NCBI GenBank assembly: GCA_000499405.2
Contig: HG738140.1
Location: forward strand, 7,102,879-7,166,878
Direction: 5' to 3'
Source of the DNA: Onchocerca volvulus
Taxonomy: Eukaryota; Nematoda; Chromadorea; Rhabditida; Onchocercidae
DNA length: 64,000 nt
The first letter of the stretch is position 1. Every line of letters begins with the position of its first letter. This document shows, piece after piece, positions 26,501 to 38,300 of the stretch. A program made the translations under genes and the position numbers. The notes under the pieces were generated by a model that did no database searches, was not told where the DNA came from, and saw only the letters and a list, made by a program, of their open reading frames with translations.

Positions 26501-29500
26501 AAGGATACAACTAAAAATGAAAGAATATATATTTAACGCAGATCTCTAGAAACATTTATTAATTTAGACAGAAAAAATATTGCTTCTTTTCTATCCAACG
26601 ATTTCCACAAATTTTAAAATTGAATTTGAAGAATAAATTTAAACTTAATAAGGACGAAAAAGCAAAAGAGAAAAAGAAATATTTCAAGATAATATTTTTT
26701 AATAAACTAAATGTTTTTGGAAAAAAATTAAATTGAAAAAAATTTATACTTTAATATTATTACTGAATATTTTCAAAATTTCATTTATTAAAAAAGTATC
26801 AAAAACTACAATTATAACAAATTTTGCTCAAACTAAAAAAATTAATTACCAGGAATTTTTCCCTTAAATTTTCATAAAATATTAAAAAGAAATAAAAGTT
26901 GATGGAAAAATTATTCGTAAAAATTAAAAAATTTTAGAAATCTAAAAATTGAATCTAATTATTATATATTTTCGATAATACATCGATTATTTTGATTCTT
27001 TTAATTTAAATTGTTTAGTTTTATTTTTTTATTTTGAAATGAATGAAATTGTCATTCAACTTTTTGGATGACAAGATTCATATTTTGGATAAGAAATGAT
27101 AACAATAGCTCATGATTATAGTTGCATGAAGATAAAGTTTGGAAAACAAATACATCAGTAAAGATGCTGGCAAATGAACTGATAAACATTTTATCTTCTC
27201 GCAATCGTGCGGATTTAAAATTTTGTTGATCGTTAAATGTTTTCTTAAAGCATCTGTTAAATTAATTTAAAATATCCCGACGACTTTTGTTTATCGAAAT
27301 ATCAGGCATTTGTTTATTCAAATATCAACGTTATTTCACTTATTTTTCGATTGTTATGTCTGATTTTCAAATCTTATAATCGTAAATAATAAAGCTTAAG
27401 TAACTATTCTCGAAAATAAACAAAACTGTTAATCGTAAATAATAAAACTGCTCTTAAAACTTACAAATTTTCAGAATTTTGCTAAGACAATTTTATTTGA
27501 TTTTCTAATTCAAAAAATAAAAAAAATGATATAAGTTAGGACAATTTTACCATTAACGGATAAATTCGCATTCGAAATAATATATTGCAATAAATTAGTA
27601 TAATACATAAGTACTTCCAATTTAAAAGTTAAAAAGGATTTTAGTATTTTGCAGTTGATGAAAAATTAAGTCTCTAAAATTAAAAAATGCTTCAATGCTT
27701 CGAAGTTGAAGAAAATTTAGATTTCTAAAAGTTCGAGGAGATTTTAGAATTTCGAAGGAAAATTGGATTTTTGAAAGTTGGTTTTATTGTCTGAAATTTG
27801 AGGAAAAATGAGATTTTTGAGAATTGAAAGAGATTTCAATGTCTGAAAGGTAAAGAAAAGTTGGATTTTTACGATTTTAAACAAATTTTAATCTCTGAAA
27901 ATTAAAGAAAAGTTCGATTTCTGAAAGTTAAAAAAGATCTGAATGCCGAAAGTTGAGGAAGATAACCTGATGAAGGAGCAAACACAAGACAAATGATTCG
28001 CTTATGTTAATTCAAAAAAAGTGAAAAAAAAAAGAACATATTTGTTTTCTGCTGTGTCTGTTCATTTTGCTTGCACTTTTGTGCAATAAAATTTGATAAA
28101 TTATGAAAAAAATTTATTTTTTTTCAAAAAATAGGTCATAAAAAAAAAGTTGAAAAAATTGAAAGAAAATTGAAAGATATTTCTTTCGTTCTTCATTAGA
28201 AAAAATTTGAATTTAATTTCAATTAAATTTGAATTTGATCAAAGTTAAGGAGAAAGAATGAATTATAATAGAAGAAATGGAAAAATGAAAACTTTTGATT
28301 TAAATGGATTTTAAAAAATTTGATTAATTTAAAATTATTAATTTTGTTTTAATTTAAATTTATTGCTTTTTTAAATTTGTCATTTAAATCTATAATTTTT
28401 ATTTCAATTTCATCAAGATAACTTCTCTTTCAATGGCGAAATAATACAATCAATAAGAATGACAAATAAGTGATGCTATTGTGAATATTGTGTATTGATA
28501 TTATCATCTAATTCATTTCCTTATCATTCGCGGATTTCATCAATGAACTTATTTACTCATTTCATTTGTTGCGAAAAAATATTAATAATTTAAATAATGA
28601 ATGAACTAAAAACTGTATTCAGAATCCATTTATATTAGATAAAGCAATGGTTTACAGAGAGTGATCATGACTGTTTACAGTGATTAATTTCGAGCAAAAA
28701 ATAAGAATACACAAAGTTGGAAGTGATATATCGATGAAAATTTTGAGAAAAGAATAGAACCAAATATTTTTAACAATTCAATCTAATTAAATGATACTTA
28801 AGTAATCAATAATTGATAATTAAATGTTTTTACAAATTTGAAATTGTAACAAACCGCATTGGAGTATTGATAAACGTTCCGTTCCGGCATAGGGTCACGG
28901 GTATCATTGGACGAAGCATGAAACTAAAAATTAATGCAATTTATTTTAGTGGATGAAGTTTCAAAATTTTAAAAAAAATGAAAAAAAGAGTTAAAAAAAT
29001 TAAGGGAATTCTTATGAGGGGAAAAAATGGTGTATCATAAAATTTTATGCATTAGTTTTCACTAAAAAGATGCTATTATTAGAAAATTTTGCGGAAAATT
29101 TTCATTTTTGCTTTTATTTTTTTCAAAAATTATGAAAATCTGTGTTGAATTTATTATCAATGATATATAATATTTGCAGAGTATATATGATTTTAATTTG
29201 AATAAGTTTGAATTTTTGCTGATAAGTTATAATTAACAGGAAAATGAAATTTTAATTTTACCGTTGCTCTGGCTTGATTTCCCTCCATCGGCTCATTGAA
29301 CGAGCTGTTCGGCCAATATCGTCGAGACAATTGTTGATCCGTTCCGTCCAATCCTCCATTGGATAAATTCTCGATGTCGTCTTGTAACGATCGACCGTGC
29401 TCGGTCTTGCGTAAGCCAGCGACTGCGTGCTAAAAATTTGCGACATTTTGCAGAAATTAATAAATAAAAATAGCAACGAATATTTTGATATTACTTCTAA

Positions 29501-30553
29501 CATATATTTGGTATTAATTTCAAACATATTTTCCGTTACGGAATTTTCGAATATTTGATGCTTATGGAAGGATAAAAAAAATTATTCAAATCGAACTCTA
29601 ATGCGGAAAAGAAGTTATCAAAATTGTGTCTTTTTTTATTTCAAAGGATAAATCATTTCACACTTGAATAAGTAAAAGATTCGAAGTGAATAATATTAAC
29701 ACTGTTTAAGCATATAAGATAATGATATCATTCTAAGAGTTTAAATTAAAGAATTGAAAAAATAGATTTTAAGTCATCAAACTTGATTAAACAAAATTAA
29801 AATATAAAGAACTCAATCTTTAAAAAGTAGAATGAATTATCTCCAAAATATCGCAGAAATTATAAATACTTGAAAAAAATAAAATGAAACATATACCTGT
29901 AATGTCGTAGCGTCCAACCGGGGAGCGGTGGGTTTGGGCGACGCTAAAATTTTGTTAAATATTACTTTTGAAAATTCAGGTCATAAAATAAAACAAATTA
30001 CAAATATGAAAAAAATACTAATTTCTTCTTCAAAAATTATTTTAATTGCAATAATTTGAAACAATTTTTTACAAATAATTTGACTTTATCGAAATTATAT
30101 TTTCACAGCAATTATCTTTATGTGATTAATTTGGCTAATTAAAAAAAAAAAAAAAAAAGTTCAATCATTTATGGACTAACCAGGTACGGAAGAACGTGCT
30201 TGTCTGTTACTATCGGTTGGTGACCGCCAGCTAGATGATAAAAACGGCGACTGAAAGAAAAAAACGATTGAGAATTTCAAATAATTCGATAGCTCCCATT
30301 CATATAATTTTTTTGGTATTAAAAATATTTCATTAATTGTAGTACTAATTATTTAAAAATTTATTTTCAATTTCAAATTTTAGAATCGAAAAGCATTTTT
30401 TTGCACGTTTATTTTATATCAGTAAATGTTAGCTTATTTTTTAATGATAATCTTTAATTGACAAAATAACAGATTGAAATTTCAAAAAATAAAACAAATT
30501 CATACGGCTGACTGTAAAGGGGGTGGAGGAGGCGGGGCTGGGGGAGCGTCCAT
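4835..30553 (-). CDS. zyx-1: Zyxin-family protein with three C-terminal LIM domains (long form)
   Basis: Zyxin-type adaptor of focal adhesions, muscle attachment sites and nucleus. Exons in coding order: 30553-30506, 30250-30181, 29943-29897, 29429-29262, 28923-28855, 26439-26237, 25661-25444 (acceptor could be 25658), 24987-24896, 24650-24575, 8066-7897, 6858-6680, 5458-5297, 4913-4835. Every junction keeps phase; the total is 1581 nt, 526 residues. Residues 1-16 are a start with a run of prolines, about 17-330 a Ser/Gln/Tyr-rich linker ending in a charged helix ([20 protein letters not shown]), and 332-526 three LIM domains. Human zyxin is 572 residues. LIM3 opens KFAPRCAVC and has EGQGCYPLD, typical of zyxin/LPP/TRIP6. 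The start ATG is chosen because TAA lies in frame two codons upstream, but an alternative frame and start exist (see 32785-32828). LIM half certain; 5' half less so. Confidence 0.8.
10461..10527. repeat. (TA)n microsatellite
   Basis: About 33 TA units with a few interruptions, within the large zyxin intron. Confidence 0.9.
12164..12201. repeat. Tandem 19-bp duplication with XhoI-type palindrome
   Basis: TTATTCTCGAGAAAACTGC (12164-12182) is followed directly by TTATTCTCGAGATTACTGC (12183-12201). Each contains CTCGAG. Confidence 0.8.
13562..13679. repeat. Cluster of four GGTACC palindromes
   Basis: GGTACC at 13562-13567, 13575-13580, 13593-13598 and 13674-13679, all extended by an A (GGTACCA), in intronic AT-rich DNA where such a hexamer should be rare. 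Confidence 0.7.
14218..14279. repeat. (CT)n microsatellite
   Basis: About 30 CT dinucleotides preceded by a short run of C, within the zyxin intron. Confidence 0.95.
19530..20030. repeat. Decayed tandem repeat rich in ACGTGCA
   Basis: Diverged units of roughly 50-60 bp share a CTATT(G/A)TACGTGCA core followed by AT-rich sequence. Around ten ACGTGCA/GCGTGCA/ACGTGTA motifs are visible. CG dinucleotides are otherwise scarce in this intron. It lies just 3' (in transcript sense) of the candidate internal zyxin exon at 20115-20151. Confidence 0.6.
20115..20151 (-). CDS. zyx-1: Candidate internal first exon for a LIM-only zyxin isoform
   Basis: Within the 16.5-kb intron, an ATG at 20149-20151 starts [12 protein letters not shown] and reaches a donor CCTG|GTTGGT in phase 1, exactly the phase needed to enter LIM1 at 8066. 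The product would be 208 residues: 12 novel residues plus the three LIM domains. C. elegans zyx-1 is known to make a short LIM-only isoform of about this size, which makes an internal promoter reasonable. The donor is not a strong consensus and the exon is short, so chance cannot be excluded. Confidence 0.4.
20472..20499. repeat. (CT)n microsatellite
   Basis: Uninterrupted CT dinucleotides, about 14 units, in the zyxin intron upstream (transcript sense) of the candidate internal exon. Confidence 0.9.
21325..21372. other. Two adjacent small hairpins
   Basis: ATGGGCA and TGCCCAT separated by 7 nt, followed at once by ATAATGCA and TGCATTAT separated by 6 nt. They sit in a slightly GC-richer part of the intron (21300-21560). 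No RNA family recognised. Confidence 0.4.
23573..23634. repeat. Tandem 31-bp duplication
   Basis: Two adjacent copies starting CTCTAATAATTACTT and containing GCTAATATT (23573-23603, 23604-23634), differing at a few bases. Confidence 0.8.
26237..26439 (-). CDS. zyx-1: Zyxin exon encoding a 10-residue Ser/Tyr/Gln tandem repeat
   Basis: A 203-nt exon after acceptor TTATTTCAG with donor AG|GTATAA. After a lead of about 21 residues it encodes four 10-residue units and a partial fifth: [46 protein letters not shown]. At DNA level this is a 30-bp tandem repeat at 26237-26376. The composition is prion-like and likely disordered, with regular tyrosines. The exon is open from its acceptor only in this frame. 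Its length is not a multiple of three, so skipping it changes the frame of the upstream exons relative to the LIM domains. Confidence 0.8.
27625..27965. repeat. Minisatellite of about 50-bp units in a zyxin intron
   Basis: Six to seven diverged units, each reading approximately GTTGAAGAAAA, then a TGGATTTTTGAAAGTT-like stretch, then an ATTTTAATGTCTGAAA-like end. It lies between exons 28855 and 26439. Confidence 0.7.
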
Positions 30554-30613
30554 TCCTTAGCGTACGTGTCCTGAATATTAGCGTACGAGCGGCTTCTGCG
30601 TCCTCCAATGAGT
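30506..30613 (-). CDS. zyx-1: Zyxin 5' exon open in two frames
   Basis: Acceptor AATTTTAG at 30614-30621, donor GCC|GTATGA. One frame starts at ATG 30553 and reads [16 protein letters not shown], which continues in phase to the Q/Y-repeat exon. The other frame is open across the whole 108 nt (begins LIGGRRSRSYAN), joins the 32.8-kb first exon in phase, and stays open through exons 30250, 29943, 29429 and 28923. Local GC is far above the window average, which lowers chance stop frequency. Two copies of CGTACGCTAA lie 18 nt apart in the exon. Confidence 0.55.
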
Positions 30614-32784
30614 CTAAAATTCGCGGAACAATCAGAAAATGACGTATTTTGAAAATTTATTGCATTGAATTATATATTTGGACAATTGAAAAATCAAAAA
30701 AAGGCAATTGCTGCACAAAACTCTTTAATAATTAAGATATCTTATCATGATAATAATGACAATGATTTGATTATTATACTATATATATTACGAAAAATGG
30801 ATGTAGAAATTATATTAATGGTAACATACTTTTGGCAGTTTATATCATCAAACAATGACAATAAAGATAATAATAAATCGGGTATTTATCAAGCTATATG
30901 ACAGCAATAAATTTTAAAGATATCCATTGTGATATGTTATTTAAAATTAATACTTATTGTTTGAAATCATTCGTTTGGAAAACTTTTTTGCTCTTAAATT
31001 CATTTAAATTTAAATGCTAAATTTAAGAGTAGAAAAATAGAAATTTTCGAAATGATGCTAAATAAAAATTGTATTAAATCAAATGATTGAAATTTTTTTA
31101 GAAATTAAAAATGATAGAACAAAGGAGAAAGAGAACGAATTATTATTGCACAACGATTGGACGAAAGCTGAGACGATAAGTTTTTCAACTGGAATGAGTC
31201 AACCATGACATTGAAACCGGTTTTTCCTATCTTTTTGTTTGAAATTTGACATTTTTAAAGTCATAGCCGATTTGCATTCCTCCGTCATATCATTTCAATC
31301 AAATAATCCAAATATGAGTAAAATGGGGAATTCAAAAAAAAAAAAAAAAAAGAAATCAAAAACTAGAAATGTAATGAAATATGTATTCATATTTTATCAT
31401 TAATATTATTTATTAAAAAAGTAGATTTTATTTAAAATTTTAAAAATTAAACACTTCAATTAGCTAATGATGAATAACATTAATTTCATAAAGGTTTTAA
31501 GTAATAAACAAATATTTACTACTCGATTAAACCTAAAAAGGTTTCGAACTGTGATTTATAAAAATTCAAATACTTGAAACATATATTATTGGTCAATGCA
31601 AACAAGTTATTAACATTTTCAATAATTACTTCAATTGTTAAAAAAAAAAAAAAATATTCTTTCAGTATAACGATTTCAATTTTTAATTGAACGAAATGCT
31701 ATTCAACTCGTGGTTAATTTTTCGAAAGTTTTAATCTTTTTATTTAATTACTGAAAATTTTGAACAATTTTAATGCCGTCTAATTAAAATTTTAATATTC
31801 ATTATGTCAAGACGTAGTGAATTTGAAAGAAGTTGCATAAAACTTCTAACTGAATAAAAAAATTTTTTTTTAAAGATTTACTTAATTATTCATTAACTAA
31901 TATAAGTATTATTATAAAAAAAAGAAAAAAAAGAAAAAAAGGAAAGATTATTGTAAGTTAGCATTTATTTGATTTATAATTATTATGACATGAAATTCTC
32001 AATTTTCTTTTAAAAATTTCAAGACAAATATCTATCTCTTTATAAATAAATTTTAACTTATTTATGCAAATGAAAAAATTCGGGATTGAATTCTAATTTT
32101 CTAACACCTTTTTATATAGCAATTGAAATGTGGAAGAAAAAAAATTAAAATTGAATAGAATGAGTAAATATTTGTTCGATGGAATGGGATGAACACTTGC
32201 ATACTGTTGAGTAAATAATAAATAAGACTTTTAACTATTATCAACAAAAAAAAATAATTATTTCGTTTGACAGAACCAAACACATACTATTCAAAAAAAA
32301 GTCTACAATTTTTTTATAAACTTTCAATTTATTATTATATTATAAACTAGCAAATTTATTAAAAAGTTAAAAGTAAAATGAACTCACTCTCGAAAAAGAT
32401 GCAGTGAGTGGAATTTTCATAAATTTAAATTTTAAAATTTATAAATTATATTATAACTCAGTAAATTTAAAAAAAAAACGAATTTAAGAAAGGCGGAATA
32501 AATTTAATTTGCAAACAATTTTTATAAATTCAAAATTAATAATTTTTTTTTATTCACGAAATTTAAATTGAAGAGACAAAAAAATTTTTTAAAAATAAGC
32601 AAAAATATTAAAAATTTGAAAAAAATAGGATTTAAACTGAATATATTTGATGAAAGTAAAATAATATTTTTTTGACGATTTAATAAAGGGATTTTTTATA
32701 AAATTTGAAATTCTGCATGTTCTGTTACAAATTAATGAATTTAAAACAAAAATAAATAACTAAATACACATAAAATTAACTTAC
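30614..32784 (-). other. Intron or 5' flank between candidate zyxin first exons
   Basis: If the exon at 32785-32828 is used this is its first intron; otherwise it is the upstream region of the 30553 start. A GC-richer island at about 31140-31290 includes a minus-strand ATG (near 31289) with 29 codons (MTEECKSAMTL...) ending in TGA, of unknown meaning. The rest is AT-rich without visible features. Confidence 0.4.
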
Positions 32785-32828
32785 CCTGGAAATGGATACG
32801 ATGGAAGTGGTGACAAATAGCTACTCAT
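32785..32828 (-). CDS. zyx-1: Candidate first coding exon of the zyxin gene
   Basis: ATG at 32826-32828 starts MSSYLSPLPSYPFP and runs into the strong donor GG|GTAAGT. A possible acceptor, TTCATACAG, ends five bases before the ATG, the spacing expected of a spliced-leader site. The exon ends in phase 2, so joined to 30613 it continues in the second frame (see 30506-30613). That frame reaches exon 29429 or 28923, meets TAA at once in the Q/Y exon, but rejoins the zyxin frame if that exon is skipped (phase 2 to 25661). The predicted protein is about 470 residues, or 493 with exon 28923. Confidence 0.5.
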
Positions 32829-33299
32829 TATTACTGTATGAACATTTGATACAGCACTTACTATACACAGTAAGTTTTTGCTATACGACTAAGCAACTTT
32901 ATATTTCAACAATATTTCGTATATTTTCGTCGTTTGATAGAAAGAGTAGAAAGCAGAAAAGTGTAATAAATCGTAAATCAGCGAACTAGAAATGTTAGCT
33001 CTATCGTTGTGCAAGATTTTACACTCTAACATTTCTTCGAACTTTGCATTCTAATTGTTTTTACTTCGAATTCTTCAACTATTACCGTTCCTTCTTCCTC
33101 ACCTTTATAATATAGTCGCTTTGGAAAATAATTGATACGATGAAGTAGTTTGACAAAAAATAAATAAATAAAATAAAATATTTGAAATGATAAAGTTAAT
33201 GTGTATAGTATAGATGCAAAATTATTACTACGAAATGAACGTTTTAATCCATTATAATGGGCCAACAGCTGATAATTAACAGAAGAGATAATAAATTAA

Positions 33300-34330
33300 A
33301 TATATATATATTTGTATGTGGTATGCGTTGGTGTGTATGTGGGGGTGTATGTGTGAGTGTATAGGTGTGTATGGATGGCTATCATTGTTATATTATCACT
33401 ATAATGAAATGGATATATATATATATATATATATATGTAAGTGTGGCTGCGTGTGGGTGTATGTGGATATATTTGGATATGTGAGTGTGCGTTGTTTGAT
33501 GTGTTTATGTGGGCATGTGTGGGCGTGCGTGGGTGTGTCTATGGATATCATTGCTATCTTATTTCTATGACGAAATAACGATATATACAAAATTACAACA
33601 CGAATGATCTTTTGTCGTATGTGCAATCAAATATATATGTGTAGGTGTATGTGGGTGTGTGCAGGTGTGTTTGCATGGATTGTGTGGGTGTGTGTGAGTA
33701 TGTGTATGGCGAATAATTGCTATATTATTATTGTCAAATGAAAAATTTAATCTTTGAAATGGTTGATGATTGATAGTGAAGGAATGATAAATTTAAAACA
33801 GTTGAAATTAGTCATCTAAATGATTATCTTATCAGGGTAAAATATGCTCCAACATTATCATTTTTTTTCTATCAAATGGAACATTTAATCTGAAAAAGAC
33901 TAAATAATTGAAAATTTTTTAAATAATGCAAAATTAATGAAAACAATGGAAATTAAATGATGAAATAGTCATAATTATTAATCTAATAGTTTTGTTATCG
34001 GAAATGTGGGATAGAATTATACATCAAAATATATCCATGTATGTATGTATGTTACCGTATTATTTCGATTAAATGAAATATTTGATCTTGAGAAAGTTAG
34101 TAATTAATAATTAAATATACTGAAAAATAGCAGAACAATCGAAATTACATAATTAATAGAACAAATAAAATAATTAATGGAATGACTGTGTTTTTGGGAA
34201 TACATGTGGTATGTACGTATTATTAGTAACATCAATTGAAAATTAGTTAATAAGAAATGGATGATGATGACTGAAACAATCAAATAGTTAGAATGAAATT
34301 TGATTTGAAATAATTTAATTTTCAATTATT
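33300..34330. repeat. Decayed long-unit tandem repeat with GT-rich segments
   Basis: Units of roughly 170-200 bp: a TGTGTGGGTGTATGTG-like segment, then a TGGATATCATTGCTAT/TATTAT segment, then a GAAATTTAATCTTGAAA segment. The GT-rich part is clear in the first three units (33316-33380, 33440-33540, 33640-33710) and eroded in the later ones (about 34030, 34195). A (TA)n run lies at 33414-33436. Confidence 0.6.
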
Positions 34331-34935
34331 TTATTTCTTCTTTTCTATTCTTTCTAATAACAAAATTTATCTAACTTTTCTTCTGATCTGAATTGGATTG
34401 TTTTTAATGATGAATTATTATTTTTGATAGTTAAATATAATGTAATCAATATCGTGGACTTAAATTTGTCGTAAAATTTCACATTTTCTCATTTATCAAG
34501 TATTAGGTAAAATCATTTTTCTTTGAGTTGCAAAAAAAAAAAGCTGAAATCAACAGTTTTGTAATATAATGAAAATTTATTTTTTTTTGCAATAATTTTT
34601 GGAATATTGCAGAAAAAATAGAAATTACTTTATTATATTTTGAAATAAATGTTACTAAGAATTGATTTTTTCTTTTGCTTTTACTGTTTGCGAAAAATTA
34701 TCAATTAGAAAAAAATCGAAAAGATTAAATATATGTTCTACAAATATTTAGAATTCTTATTTGAATAATAGCAAAAAATCGATTTGTAATTTAAATATTT
34801 AATCTTCAAAATGCAACTTTTTTTCTGAATTTTTATCAATAATGATAAATGTATAACAATCGTTGCAAATTTTTATATTTAAAAATTTGATGGATGAAAT
34901 TAGAATTTGAAAAAAATTTGGCGTAGTACGCTGAT

Positions 34936-35369
34936 TGACGTCATATAAAGAAATAATCAAAAATTTATGAAGAAAATATTTGAATTGACGTAATATGTTG
35001 ATTGACGTAATATAAAAAAGTGATCAAAAATCTGTGAAGAACGAAAAAAACACACAAATTGACGTATATAAATAATTCATCAAAAATCTGTTAACGAAAA
35101 TATATCCCGATTGACGTAATGTGCTGATTGACGTAATATATGTTGATATAATACGTCACTGCTAACGCTGATTTATAAATTTCGTTCAAAAAATGATCAA
35201 AGCTTTTTTTTGAACGAAAGAAACGAATAAATTGACGTAATATGCTGATTGACGTAATATATTTCAATATAGTGCGTCACATCTGATCGATAAATTTCAT
35301 TCAAAAAATGATCAAAAATGAAGGAAACGTGTAAACTGACGTAATATGCCAAGTGATGTGATGACGTTA
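34936..35369. repeat. Tandem repeat carrying paired TGACGTAA sites
   Basis: TGACGT cores start at 34936, 34986, 35003, 35060, 35112, 35129, 35233, 35250, 35337 and 35362, with an inverse core at 35153-35158. The first is the full CRE palindrome TGACGTCA. Three pairs are exactly 17 bp apart (34986/35003, 35112/35129, 35233/35250), and the pairs recur every 121-126 bp. Intervening AAAATGATCAAA and TAAATTTC(G/A)TTC segments also repeat. Confidence 0.75.
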
Positions 35370-38300
35370 CATAGAAGAATTAAATAGTTAATCTGTTGCT
35401 TATGATGCTAATTTATAAAATTTACTTCAAAAGTGATTTGTGATGTTAGAAATAAAACAAATAGATGTTATTCTGGAATTTGTTCATTTATTTGACAGAT
35501 GAGTGATTTCTGAACTGTTAGTGAAAGATTTGATACTATCGATCGGTTCATGTTTCACTTTTCTTTGCATCAAAATTTCATAATGAAAATTGATTTCTGA
35601 TAGTTTGCTTATTTTGAAGTATTTAATTAATTATATTTAATATTAATTTCATTTCATGTTTCAATCATAATTTTATAAGAATAAAAATAACAGGAAAATT
35701 GATACATTTCGCCAATCATTCTACTATATCTTCCAAAATGAGTAATCCGATACTCGAGAATCATTCAGAAATCTGATATCAAATTATGATAAGATATGTT
35801 GAAAGTTACAGATAAAAAACGAAAAAATACATGACGACCAAAATATGTTTTTTTGAACAGAATTTAACTTCTGAACGCATTACGTTATATTGCATTTACG
35901 CAAACTGAAATAATTAATTTTATTCCGTGGATAATTATATAAAACATAAATTATCCAAATGAATTAGCCAAAATTAAAACCAATATTTTAATAATCAAAG
36001 TATTTTTAGTTTCAAATGAAAGTTTTCACTAAATTCCATACATTTTTTCAAAATACTGCACTGCATTTTTCAAAAGGAATTTACGAAAAATATAATTATT
36101 TAAAACTAAATTGGAGAGAAATTCGGGTGAATCGCAGCAAAGTACTTAAATTTAGCTTTTATATATATATTGAAAAACTTACAAAATTTGTAAAATATAT
36201 GATGCCAATTAAATCGTATTTTGAATTGAATGATTGAATTAAGTAATTAAATAGAAATAACTTTAGCAATAGAAAATTGATAACTGTGTAAATAATAATG
36301 ATTATTAAAAGCTATTACTATCAAAATTCTTATCATAATGACTCAGTCCGTTTTAGCCTTATTTTAAATTATATAGAAAATTTTTTATCATAAAGTGAAT
36401 TTCAAATTTTACTTCAAATTTATCATTCATAATTTTAAATTATGCCAGAAGATAAGAATTGTAGTCAAAAAAAAAAACGAAATGGACATCTGTCGAAAGG
36501 GAAAAATTTAGACAGCATACATTACAAAATAATAGAACTACTGCAAAGTATGCTCAATAATTATATATTTTATAAAATTCAAAAATTGCGTCTGAAAATA
36601 TGGAAGTAAAATTATTTTAACTTAAATTTAGAACTTTATTTTGTAATTGAGTGAAGAAATTCTATTGCTAAAATTGATCATATGTTTAGATATTTTATAC
36701 AAATAAATCTTAAAGATACTACAAAATTGAATGAGATTTGAAATCATAAATTTTCTTTCAGGCAGATCAAAAAAAAAAAATAAATAGATTGTAAATAAAG
36801 TATTCCGTACAAATTACAATTTAAAAAGTTTATAAAATTGAAATGAAAAAATATTTTCATTATGATTAATTTTTTTACATATGCTATTTTACACGGATTA
36901 AAAAATGACAATTTATCTTTATTAGTTCGTTTTAAAATTTATTTTAATCATTTTTTTCTTTATTGCAAAACATAAAAAAATAAAAAGAAAATGATATGAA
37001 TTAGAAAATGAAATTAAAGTGAAAGATAAAAGTAAAATTACTGTAAGAATAAAATGAGAAAAAAGTTTGAGAAAAGAGAAAGCAAATAAGGTCAATGAAC
37101 TATGAAATGATTGAAATCATTGTAAAATTGGTAAATGATAGGGAAAGGAAAATATGAAATCAAAAATTGTATTAAATTTTTAAAACAAACAAAATTTCAT
37201 ATTTATATACAATTATGAATAAGTGAAAATGTATCTTTTATGGATCTTATTTTAAATTAATTTCAATAAAATTTATCAATTTCGGGAAAGCTATAAAAAG
37301 GAAATTTTTCCATTTGTTTTATAACAAAATTATGTGATTATAAAGTTGCGGAAAAATAAGTTTTATAAGTAAAAGCTCTGAAAATTTTTGAAAAAAATTC
37401 GCAAATTCAAAGGTAATTTTTGCTAAAATTAAATAACTCCGTACATAATTAAGAAAACGAAAGTTAGTGAAAAAAAAAAATTGTGTGAGAAATATTTGAA
37501 ATCATAGATAGTGATAACAGTATGAAAAAATAAATGATAAGTTTATGATTTGTGGAAAAAATATGATTGTATTTGAATTTTAATTTTCATTTTTAATTGC
37601 AAGTTAATGATATTTTTGAGGAAATAAAAGTATCCTATCAGTGAAGTATTAATGGCAATTTTTAATAATAATTTTTATTACCATTACAATAATGTTATCA
37701 ATATTATCACTATAAAATAAAAGCAACCTATAACTAATACAAATATCTTGCTCTGTGATTGTGATATGTTAAATTTGAGCGGAACGTAATAATTTATCAC
37801 AAAGAATGAATAGTCGATTAGGAAATGATAATTAATTCAAAATCAATAATTATGACAAATTAATAAAGTAGAGAAATTTTTCAATGAAATTATAAGCATA
37901 ATAATGCCACAGATGATATTATGCAAAATTAATAATTATTCAAAGTATTCCAAGCAAGTTGCAAGAAAATTTGCAATCGAAACGTAAAAGTATCGTTATG
38001 CCGCTCAGCATATCTATTATTTAAAATATTTTATTTTAAGTCTCAATATGCCATAAGATAGGAATTCAATTTTATTGATTGACTATATAAACAGTTGTTG
38101 CTTATCATTTATCAATGCCTCATATCGTAAAGCATAAAACAGATATCAAATTTAAGCTTTTCGTCCGCATGTTTTTCTTATTTTTCAAAATTATTTTAAA
38201 CAATTTCAATAAACAGTTACTAATTTTTTTGTTATAAGTTATCAATACTGTGCAAAAGGAAACAAAAAAAAAAACAAAAAAGAAAGTTATCAAAGGGAAA

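Noticed and set aside
29258..29527. Extension of the zyxin exon upstream of 29429 in the frame [11 protein letters not shown]
   Set aside because: A clear TTTTTAG acceptor ends just before 29429, and the extension is AT-rich intron.
36016..36237. 73-codon plus-strand frame with a true ATG
   Set aside because: Composition as expected of AT-rich non-coding DNA, with no exon partners or similarity.
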